Source: Thermomicrobiales bacterium (GTDB lineage: Bacteria; Chloroflexota; Chloroflexia; Thermomicrobiales; UBA6265). Taken from it: a stretch of 5,331 bases of DNA. The position numbers and the translations under genes are program-made. Shown piece after piece: positions 1-5,331 of the stretch; the stretch's first letter is position 1; each line of letters begins with the position of its first letter. The notes beneath the pieces are model-generated. The model was given only the letters and a program-made list of their open reading frames with translations. It did no database searches and was not told the origin of the DNA. The stretch is from contig JAICJJ010000242.1 in assembly GCA_025928535.1 (NCBI GenBank), positions 1-5,331 of the forward strand, given 5' to 3'.

Positions 1-1089
1 CCCCTCGTCATATTCGCGCCGCTCCAGTTTGCCGTCGATGAAAAGGCTGAAGAGCGCGCGGACGTCGCTCAGCGATTCGCCTTCGGTCGCCTGCGCGCCG
101 AAGATCGCATCGCCCGGGGAGGTCAATTCGAGATGCCAGACGCGACCTTCGGCCCGTTGCCGTAGCAGCGTTTCCGCTTCCCGCCGCGCCGGCCGCGCCG
201 CGCCGACGACTTCGACCCGCACCATCGCCGCCCGATCGGCGACCCGGTCGAGGCGGTGCAGCACCTCGTCGACGATCTCGCTCGCCGCCCGGTCCGCCCC
301 GGCCACCGGATCGAGCCGGATCATCGGCCGCGCCGGCACGGCGATGTGCTCGACTTCGGGCGCGCCGCCCCGTTCCGTCAGCGTCACCAGGTTGTAGCCC
401 GGTTCGGCGGCGATGTCGCCCCAGCCCATCCGCTCGGTGCTGCCGCTGTACCAGGCGTTGCGCCCCTGATCGCCCCACTCATGGAAATGCCCGAGCGCGA
501 TGTAGTCGAAATCGGGGTCGAGCAGGCCGGCCGGCAGCCGTTCTTCGCCCGGCTCGTGCTGGCCTCGCAGATGGACGCGCGGCGCGAGGCCATGCGTCAC
601 CAGGGCGTTCCACTTGCCCGGATGGAACCCCGGAAACGGCGGATCGGGATTGGTCAGCGCCCCGTGCGGAATCGCCTGCACCACGAGGTCGAGATCGTCG
701 AGCGCGATCTCTTCCACGTCGTAGCCGGCGACAAAATGGATGTTCGGCAACACGTCGGCGAGCAAGCCGTAGACCGAGCCGGTCGTCCGCAGGCGCGGCG
801 TGTCGTGGTTGCCCGCAACGACGACACACGGCAACCCGGCCATTTCGATCCGACGGAATTGCCGGATGACGTGGGCGACGGTTTCCCAGTTCGGCCGGGT
901 GTGATGAAACGCGTCGCCGGCGTGGATGACCAGATCGACGTCACGCCCGAGCAGATCGTCGATCGCCGCCTCGAACGCCCGCTCGACGTCGACCAACCGC
1001 TGGTTGCGGCCGGCGTGATCGGAGCGGCCGAGCGCGCGGTAGCCGAGATGCGAGTCGGCGAGATGAGCGATGCGAAGCGGGCGCGTCAC
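1..1089 (-). CDS. mre11: Mre11/SbcD-like DNA double-strand-break repair exonuclease (3' end cut by window edge)
   Basis: This is a calcineurin-like metallophosphoesterase of the Mre11/SbcD family, a Mn-dependent nuclease that works with a Rad50/SbcC ATPase on DNA ends. Reading the minus strand from 1089 gives 363 codons without a stop up to the left edge. All phosphodiesterase motifs are visible and in order: ADSHLG (D12, H14), GDAFHH (D59), GNHD (N94, H95, D96), THG (H166) and GHFH (H201, H203), so the nuclease looks intact. The rest (about 230-363) would be the capping domain. Family members are commonly around 380-420 residues, so only a short C-terminal piece is probably missing. The start is a GTG: it is preceded by GGAGG at 1097-1101 with 7-nt spacing, and the conserved strand RIAHLADSHLG begins at once. 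It lies 37 bp after herA with no convincing promoter between them, so it is probably co-transcribed. Family assignment is firm; archaeal-type Mre11 versus bacterial SbcD cannot be settled here. Confidence 0.93.
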   Translation of the reverse strand, partial: MTRPLRIAHLADSHLGYRALGRSDHAGRNQRLVDVERAFEAAIDDLLGRDVDLVIHAGDAFHHTRPNWETVAHVIRQFRRIEMAGLPCVVVAGNHDTPRLRTTGSVYGLLADVLPNIHFVAGYDVEEIALDDLDLVVQAIPHGALTNPDPPFPGFHPGKWNALVTHGLAPRVHLRGQHEPGEERLPAGLLDPDFDYIALGHFHEWGDQGRNAWYSGSTERMGWGDIAAEPGYNLVTLTERGGAPEVEHIAVPARPMIRLDPVAGADRAASEIVDEVLHRLDRVADRAAMVRVEVVGAARPARREAETLLRQRAEGRVWHLELTSPGDAIFGAQATEGESLSDVRALFSLFIDGKLERREYDEG

Positions 1090-1096
1090 GACGAAG

Positions 1097-1101
1097 CCTC
1101 C
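1097..1101 (-). promoter_or_regulatory. Ribosome binding site of the mre11-like gene
   Basis: GGAGG on the minus strand lies 7 nt before a GTG codon at 1089-1087. It decides the start: the in-frame GTG is followed directly by the first phosphoesterase strand, and no ATG in that frame is as well placed. Confidence 0.8.
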
Positions 1102-1126
1102 ATTGCACGGTATCGAACTATGTCAA

Positions 1127-3274
1127 TTATGAACGGTTTCGAATCAATGCGCCGTGCGCCGTGCGCCATGGATCGGAACGGCTGTTGCGGGTCCAATCGT
1201 ACGACGTGATTTGCTGCATCACCCGGCCGATCGACTCCGGCTCGATGCCTTCGCAGGCGGTTCGCACGGTACGTTGGTCCGGCGCCTTGCCGTCCATCAA
1301 CCGCTGGAGCGTGCGCCAGAGCCCATCCGCGGCGTCCAGCCACGGATCGCCGGTCGCGCCGTTGAAGACCTTCTGGCCGCCCATCCCGTTGAGCGTCGGC
1401 GGCATCGGAAAGGCGCCAAAGAGCGGCGCCCGGAAATGGGCGTGGCGGACGAGCATGCGCCCCTTTTTCAGGCCGAGCAGATCGCGCTTGACCGAATCGG
1501 AAAGCGAGCGATAGGCGCTGTTGACGATTTCTTCGTCGCCGATTCGACCATAAAACGAGGTGCCGCAGTTGCCCAGGATTTCGTCGTCCACCTTCGAGCG
1601 GAATTGCTGGGCGCCGAAGAGGACGACGTTCAGATGCCGACCGCGGGCGGCGATGTCGACCAGCGTGTCGCGCAGCGCGCCTTCGCCGCCGGCCGCCGCG
1701 TATTTGTTCAACTCGTCGACGAAGACGATCACCTTGTCGACGCCGAGTTGCTGCGTTTCCGCCATTCGCCAGACCTGCGTGATGATCTTGCTGACCAGCA
1801 ATTCCTGAACGTTGCTGTTGCAGCCGGCAATGTCGATGACGCGCAATTCCTGATTGGAAAATGGGTCGTCGGCTTGCGACAACGCGCCGTAATGAACGTG
1901 ACCGCGGGCCAGGAGGCCATTCAACTTCGCCGGCAATCCTTGAATGCGGTTGCGGGCCTTGTAGATCGTGAACTTGTGGTGGCCGTTCCATTCGCTTTGG
2001 GAGGGATTTTCTTCGAATGTCTGCATGATGTCGTCATACAACTGCTCGAAGGCGGCGACCGTCTCGACGCCGCGTTCTCGGACCTCCGCCAGAAACCCGA
2101 ACATCTTGTCGTCGAGATCGGTCCGCTCGAACACCTTGTGCGGCATCCAGAGCAGCGGCCCCAACTCCCACGCGATTGGATAGACGACGCCCCGCGCTTC
2201 GTTCGGATTCGACCGCAGCGTGTTGATCCGGCTCAGGTCCTTCATCTGACCGAGATCGAGCGTCGCGCCCGCGTCCGGAATCTGCCCCGCCTTGAACGGG
2301 GCGAAGATTCGGAAATTGGCGAACGGCTTCGGTTCCAGCCGCATCGCCGCGTACGCGTCGAGGTCTTGCGGACGCAGGCCGACGCAACCGGCCGCCCGAT
2401 AGCGGTCGGCCATCTCCGGGTCCGGCTGCGCCGGCTTGTCGAGCCAGAGGAGGTCCGGCCCCTTCACATTGAACATCAGGGCCGCGATCGACTTCGGTTC
2501 GGCCGCGCGCGGCATCCGCTGAAACGCCGACGACGTCAGAAAGAGCGCATGGCTCGTCTTGGTCGCCAGCCCCGATTGCCCCGTCCAATTGGCGTGTCCC
2601 GCTTCTTGCCCGAGCAGATATTCCGCGTCGAGATAGATCGGCGACCGCTGAAAGACAATCCGACCCGATTCGTCTTTGCGCTCGTTCCCATGTTCATCGC
2701 GCTCGGCGTTGCCGTTCGTGTGCAGCAGCGCCGGAATCGCCGTTTCAAATTGATCGACTTCTAGCGCGTAATCGAGCGCCGCCGGCGTCGCGAACCAGAC
2801 CGGCCCGGCGACCGGCGGCCGGCGCGAATCGACGTCGTCGCGCAAATGCTTCGTCGCCAGCACGTTGACCGTGTAGACCAGGATTTCCGGCCGCCGCGTC
2901 GCCTGCGCGACGCTCGCCGCTTCTTCTTCGCCCATCCGGTCGAAATAGTCGTCGAGAAACGTCTGCAGGTCGGAATAGCGGCGCGCTTCGTCCAGTACGC
3001 CGATGACGGCCGCTTCTTCCGAAAAGGCGACCACGATATGGCCCGAATCGAGCGCCAGCGCCCCTTCCGTCACCCAGATCGAAAAGGCATGGCTGCCGGC
3101 CGGCTCCCGTTCGCTGCCGACCACCCGCCCGATCGGACCGGTCAGATCGTCGATCAGGGGGCGAAACCGATCGTCTTCGGCAAGCGGACTGGACGACCGC
3201 GAACCGTTCGCGGCGACCGGATCGTCCAAAGCCGCCACCCCCGCCGCGCCGTTGCCGTTCGCTGCGATCGCCAT
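1127..3274 (-). CDS. herA: HerA-like (FtsK/HerA superfamily) DNA translocase ATPase with variant P-loop
   Basis: A 715-residue protein of the HerA/FtsK hexameric ATPase class, expected to translocate on DNA and drive the NurA nuclease during end resection. Residues 1-30 are Ala/Gly/Asn/Ser-rich and probably disordered. Residues about 46-140 (IGRVVGSE..., GHIVVAFSEEAAVIGVL) resemble the HAS-barrel of HerA proteins. The P-loop is at 232-241 (GQSGLATKTS). Walker B is VIVFVDEL at 515-522, with D520 and E521. A likely arginine-finger and sensor segment is ARGRHLNVVLFGAQQ at 543-557, followed by GNCGTSFYGRIGDEE at 568-582, the usual C-terminal RecA-fold layout. A long region between P-loop and Walker B (about 255-470) fits the helical insertion of HerA proteins. 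It is longer than the roughly 500-600 residues of archaeal HerA. ATG 3274 is chosen because GGAGG (3283-3287) lies 8 nt upstream. It sits 57 bp after nurA and in the same frame. The P-loop lacks the usual Gly before Lys, but Lys and Thr/Ser are kept, so activity is plausible. Confidence 0.9.
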   Translation of the reverse strand: MAIAANGNGAAGVAALDDPVAANGSRSSSPLAEDDRFRPLIDDLTGPIGRVVGSEREPAGSHAFSIWVTEGALALDSGHIVVAFSEEAAVIGVLDEARRYSDLQTFLDDYFDRMGEEEAASVAQATRRPEILVYTVNVLATKHLRDDVDSRRPPVAGPVWFATPAALDYALEVDQFETAIPALLHTNGNAERDEHGNERKDESGRIVFQRSPIYLDAEYLLGQEAGHANWTGQSGLATKTSHALFLTSSAFQRMPRAAEPKSIAALMFNVKGPDLLWLDKPAQPDPEMADRYRAAGCVGLRPQDLDAYAAMRLEPKPFANFRIFAPFKAGQIPDAGATLDLGQMKDLSRINTLRSNPNEARGVVYPIAWELGPLLWMPHKVFERTDLDDKMFGFLAEVRERGVETVAAFEQLYDDIMQTFEENPSQSEWNGHHKFTIYKARNRIQGLPAKLNGLLARGHVHYGALSQADDPFSNQELRVIDIAGCNSNVQELLVSKIITQVWRMAETQQLGVDKVIVFVDELNKYAAAGGEGALRDTLVDIAARGRHLNVVLFGAQQFRSKVDDEILGNCGTSFYGRIGDEEIVNSAYRSLSDSVKRDLLGLKKGRMLVRHAHFRAPLFGAFPMPPTLNGMGGQKVFNGATGDPWLDAADGLWRTLQRLMDGKAPDQRTVRTACEGIEPESIGRVMQQITSYDWTRNSRSDPWRTAHGALIRNRS

Positions 3275-3282
3275 CGTCGTTC

Positions 3283-3287
3283 CCTCC
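3283..3287 (-). promoter_or_regulatory. Ribosome binding site of herA
   Basis: GGAGG on the minus strand with 8-nt spacing to ATG 3274-3272. It supports this start rather than an internal one, and argues for independent initiation of herA despite the shared frame with nurA. Confidence 0.8.
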
Positions 3288-3331
3288 GACTCGCGCGCCG
3301 ATCTGCCCGCGTCGCCAACCTGAACGGCGCG

Positions 3332-4402
3332 TCAGGATGCCGGCCAGCCCCGACATTCCCCTTCGATCTGCCGCTTGAGCGCCCGTTCGAGGAGATGAAT
3401 CGGATAGAGCAGGACTGCCCAACGCTCGTCGCTCGTGGCGCGCGGCGTTCGCTCGGCCAGCACCCAGGAGGATATGGCGTCGATTTCATCGGTTCTCTGC
3501 ACATCGCGCGACGCTTCCAGCCGGACCAGCCCATGCCGCGGGTCGCGCCCGGTTGGATCGTGGAGCCGCAGGTACCAGAGCGTCGTCGCCGCGCGCCGTC
3601 GCTGCTCGACGGAATGAAATGCGGTCGTCCGATGCCGCGCCGGCAAACCAAGCAAAACCTCCGCGTCCGCTCCGATCAGCAGCGGTTCAGTGAAGTTCTT
3701 GACGAGGCCAATGGCGTTGCGGGCGGCGAATTCGAGCCGACCATCGACAATCAACCATTCGTCATCGCCCAGCCCCGCGTGGCCTTGCGACCATGACTGG
3801 AGCAGATCGTGCTCCAACTCCTCCCGCACCCGCTGCGCGGCAGCGAGCGCGAGTTCTTCCAGACGTCCGTAATCGGGCGGCGCGCCCGTGTCGCGTTCGG
3901 CCGGCGTGGCATGCGCCAGCGTGTCGACCACCCGGCCGCCGCGGCGCCGCACGCGGTCAATTGCGGCGTCGAGTTCGGGCGCATCCGGCAAATGGGGCGC
4001 GAGCCATGCTTTTTCGAGGCGCAGCGTGCCCGGCCGGATCGTGCAACGGCCGTCCTCGTCCCGATCGAGAATCGCCGCCGCGCTGACCGTGGCAAAAATT
4101 GGCGCAAGGCCGATCCGCGCGAAGCGCAGCGTCCGCTGGGCGCCGTCGAGAAAGCAGCGAATGCGGGATTCCCCCTGGTTGATCCGCGGCGTCGGTCGGC
4201 TCAAGATGCCGCCTTCCAGCGGTTCGACGCCGACTCGAGTCTGGCCGACCGGGCGGGGGCCGATTCCGTTCGCGCCGCCGAAATGCAGTTCCAGCGCGGG
4301 CGACCGCCGTGTATCGGCAAAGCCGATTCCCAATTCCCGCCAATCCGCGCCAATTCGGGCCGCCTGCCGCGCGAAATTCTCTGGGGGAGTCCGGTCGATC
4401 AT
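3332..4402 (-). CDS. nurA: NurA-domain DNA repair nuclease
   Basis: A 356-residue NurA-family protein: a metal-dependent, RNase H-like 5'-3' nuclease that acts as a dimer docked on the HerA hexamer. Visible family marks are the first acidic motif IRCFLDGAQR (D86, corresponding to the usual DGS/DGA strand), a second acidic strand WLIVDGRLEF (D220), and a C-terminal YPIHLLERALK segment holding the conserved His (H336). Between them lies a charged helical region (about 140-210, many Arg and Glu) that fits the coiled insertion of the family. Length is normal for the family. The start is taken at ATG 4402 because GGAGG lies 6 nt upstream; a longer version from a TTG at 4444 would have no ribosome binding site and would start inside the inverted repeat. 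It is the first gene of the apparent nurA-herA-mre11 unit, 110 bp after the deacetylase. NurA sequences diverge strongly, so the call leans on the motifs plus its position beside herA and mre11. Confidence 0.86.
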   Translation of the reverse strand: MIDRTPPENFARQAARIGADWRELGIGFADTRRSPALELHFGGANGIGPRPVGQTRVGVEPLEGGILSRPTPRINQGESRIRCFLDGAQRTLRFARIGLAPIFATVSAAAILDRDEDGRCTIRPGTLRLEKAWLAPHLPDAPELDAAIDRVRRRGGRVVDTLAHATPAERDTGAPPDYGRLEELALAAAQRVREELEHDLLQSWSQGHAGLGDDEWLIVDGRLEFAARNAIGLVKNFTEPLLIGADAEVLLGLPARHRTTAFHSVEQRRRAATTLWYLRLHDPTGRDPRHGLVRLEASRDVQRTDEIDAISSWVLAERTPRATSDERWAVLLYPIHLLERALKRQIEGECRGWPAS

Positions 4403-4408
4403 CAGGCG

Positions 4409-4413
4409 CCTCC
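4409..4413 (-). promoter_or_regulatory. Ribosome binding site of nurA
   Basis: GGAGG on the minus strand, 6 nt before ATG 4402-4400. It decides the nurA start against the in-frame TTG at 4444. Confidence 0.8.
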
Positions 4414-4419
4414 GCGATT

Positions 4420-4455
4420 GCGTCCGTACACGCAAAAGCGACAATGTACGGACAC
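4420..4455 (-). repeat. Inverted repeat / predicted 5'-leader stem-loop upstream of nurA
   Basis: Perfect 9-bp arms GTCCGTACA (4453-4445 on the minus strand) and TGTACGGAC (4430-4422) flank a 14-nt centre. In RNA the stem can extend by a U-G and a G-C pair to 4454/4421 and 4455/4420. The centre contains a further CGC-UUUU-GCG mini-hairpin. It lies between the predicted transcription start and the GGAGG, ending 6 nt before the ribosome binding site. No U-tract follows, so it is not an intrinsic terminator. It could be an mRNA leader structure or a protein-binding palindrome. The structure is seen directly; the role is unknown. Confidence 0.75.
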
Positions 4456-4457
4456 CG

Positions 4458-4471
4458 CGAACATGCGTTCA
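4458..4471 (-). promoter_or_regulatory. Putative LexA (SOS) box, Gram-positive type
   Basis: The plus strand reads CGAACATGCGTTCA, and the minus strand reads TGAACGCATGTTCG. It holds a perfect GAAC-N4-GTTC palindrome and matches the Bacillus/actinobacterial LexA consensus CGAACRNRYGTTYG at 13 of 14 positions. Its upstream edge touches the last base of the -10 TATACT, so a bound repressor would cover the predicted start site. The neighbouring operon encodes DNA break repair enzymes, a fitting SOS target. LexA specificity in the host is not known from this window. Confidence 0.68.
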
Positions 4472-4499
4472 GTATACCTGACGTTCGGCAGAATGCCAG
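4471..4499 (-). promoter_or_regulatory. Predicted sigma70-type promoter of the nurA-herA-mre11 operon
   Basis: On the minus strand, -35 CTGGCA (4499-4494, 4 of 6 to TTGACA) is followed by a 17-bp spacer and -10 TATACT (4476-4471, 5 of 6 to TATAAT). Transcription would begin near 4464, giving a leader of about 60 nt before nurA. The position between two genes and the abutting LexA-like palindrome strengthen the call. No experimental support is available. Confidence 0.62.
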
Positions 4500-4512
4500 C
4501 GGGGCGACGGAA

Positions 4513-5331
4513 TCACGCCGTCGGGGTCGTTTTCGGGACGCACGGCTGCGCCATGTCGGGCACCGTGACGAAGGTGAAGCCTTTTTTCTGGAGCCGATCG
4601 ACGATCCAGGGGAGCGCCACGGCGGTCGATTGCGGCGTCGAAGGCGCGTCGAGGTGAAACTCGACCAGATCGCCGTCGGTCACGTTCGGCACGACCTTCA
4701 TGAAGACCTGATTCGGGTCGATGTTGAAATCCCAATCGTCCGCCGCGACATTCCAGCCGACCGGCAGATAGCCGGCACGGGCGATCAGACCGCGCACCCG
4801 GTCGTCGATCGCGGCGGCGTAGGGCGTGAAGTAAGGTTGCGGCTTTTGCCCGATGATCGCCTGGATGATGTCGGCGGCGGCGGCGATGTCGGCTTTGACT
4901 TCGTCGTCGCCGCGGTCGGGCAGATTTTTCCGCTCGTTGCCGTGGCTGCCGATGGGGAAACCCATCGCGGCGATCTGCTTCAGGGCGTCGGGATTGGCTT
5001 TCGCCCACCAGCCCATAACGAAGACCGTCGCGGCGATGCCGTTTTGCTTCAGCCAGCGCAGCGGATCGAGTTGCATCGGATAGCCGATGCCGATGTCGAA
5101 GAGCAAGGCGACCCGGTTGCAGCCGGATTCGCCCTGGATCAATTCGGGCGTCCGTTGCGCCGTCGCGATGTAGAGATCGTAGGCGAACCCGTCGACATTT
5201 CCCCAGCGCACCGGCAGGAAATCGTCGATGTCGGGGCCGGTCACGGTGACCGCGTCGCCGAGTTTGGCCACCCCGCGCACGGGACATTCGACGCGGGCGC
5301 AAGCGCGGATGTTGACGCCCGCCGCGCCGAC
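4513..5331 (-). CDS. SH3b-domain polysaccharide deacetylase-like (NodB fold) protein (5' end cut by window edge)
   Basis: The C-terminal 272 residues of a protein whose start lies beyond the right edge. The frame is open through 5331, and the codons upstream of the in-frame GTG at 5280 belong to an SH3b domain, so that GTG is not the start. Fragment residues 3-56 (GVNIRACARVECPV...GDAVTVTG...GFAYDLYIA) form the SH3b domain, usually a cell-wall-binding module; C11 and C16 may pair. Residues about 73-270 follow the NodB fold: LLFDIG (78-81), GIAATVFVMGWWA (98-110), IGSH (127-130), PYFTPYAAA (166-174), VGWNVAADDWD (191-201), EFHLD (224-228) and GFTFVTV near the end. NodB enzymes remove acetyl groups from peptidoglycan or other polymers outside the cell. 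Several metal and catalytic positions are altered, so activity is uncertain. A signal peptide is expected upstream, outside the window. It has no obvious functional link with the repair operon that follows. Confidence 0.85.
   Translation of the reverse strand, partial: VGAAGVNIRACARVECPVRGVAKLGDAVTVTGPDIDDFLPVRWGNVDGFAYDLYIATAQRTPELIQGESGCNRVALLFDIGIGYPMQLDPLRWLKQNGIAATVFVMGWWAKANPDALKQIAAMGFPIGSHGNERKNLPDRGDDEVKADIAAAADIIQAIIGQKPQPYFTPYAAAIDDRVRGLIARAGYLPVGWNVAADDWDFNIDPNQVFMKVVPNVTDGDLVEFHLDAPSTPQSTAVALPWIVDRLQKKGFTFVTVPDMAQPCVPKTTPTA

Noticed and set aside
1090..1126. Internal promoter between herA and the mre11-like gene (a TTGACA is present on the minus strand)
   Set aside because: TTGACA occurs just after the herA stop, but no -10-like hexamer lies 16-18 bp downstream; that stretch reads into the GGAGG region. 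Co-transcription is simpler.
256..1209. 317-codon open frame on the plus strand opposite the Mre11-like gene
   Set aside because: The minus strand carries all metallophosphoesterase motifs in order; the plus frame shows no domain and runs across the mre11-herA gap into the end of herA, as expected for a shadow.
1154..2764. Long open frame on the plus strand (536 codons) opposite herA
   Set aside because: It is wholly antisense to a protein with HerA motifs, is Arg-rich with no recognisable domain, and such open antisense frames are common at this GC content.
4403..4444. Longer nurA starting at TTG 4444
   Set aside because: It would add 14 Arg-rich residues encoded by the inverted repeat, with no ribosome binding site; ATG 4402 has GGAGG 6 nt upstream.
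4505..4523. 6-bp inverted repeat CGACGG/CCGTCG over the deacetylase stop codon as a terminator
   Set aside because: The arms are short, partly coding, and no T-run follows on the minus strand; such short GC palindromes are frequent here.
3809..4657. 282-codon open frame on the plus strand across nurA, the control region and the end of the deacetylase gene
   Set aside because: It crosses gene boundaries on the other strand, lacks recognisable features, and its codon pattern is that of an antisense shadow.
1..5331. RNA genes, CRISPR arrays, insertion sequences or attachment sites
   Set aside because: No tRNA-like or rRNA-like segments, no regularly spaced repeats and no transposase or integrase motifs were seen; nearly all the window is accounted for by the four genes.

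Overview
The window is GC-rich bacterial DNA with four genes, all on the minus strand, packed with short gaps. Transcription runs from right to left. Three genes are complete enough to identify as DNA double-strand-break processing proteins: a NurA-type nuclease, a HerA/FtsK-type hexameric ATPase and an Mre11/SbcD-type exonuclease. A bacterial operon of this archaeal-style set, next to an SH3b plus NodB cell-wall protein, with strong GGAGG ribosome binding sites and high GC, suggests Chloroflexota (perhaps a Thermomicrobia relative). This taxonomic guess rests on gene content only.

Layout in transcription order. (1) 5331-4513: C-terminal part of an exported SH3b plus polysaccharide-deacetylase-like protein, cut by the right edge. 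Several NodB motif residues are replaced. (2) 4512-4403: a compact control region with a sigma70-like promoter (-35 CTGGCA, 17-bp spacer, -10 TATACT), a Gram-positive-type LexA/SOS box directly abutting the -10, and a perfect 9-bp inverted repeat predicted to fold in the 5' leader. (3) 4402-3332: nurA. (4) 3274-1127: herA, 57 bp downstream of nurA and in the same reading frame. (5) 1089-1: mre11-like nuclease, 37 bp after herA, running off the left edge just before its expected end.

How the parts work together. In archaea HerA and NurA form a translocase-nuclease complex that acts with Mre11-Rad50 to resect DNA ends to 3' overhangs. Here three partners sit in one apparent transcription unit in the order nurA-herA-mre11. 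A rad50/sbcC-like gene is expected just beyond the left edge (inference). The LexA box over the start site suggests the unit is induced by DNA damage, tying an archaeal-type resection machine to a bacterial SOS circuit. The other notable points are an unusual Walker A motif in HerA, the single stop codon that separates the nurA and herA reading frames, and the degraded active site of the deacetylase.
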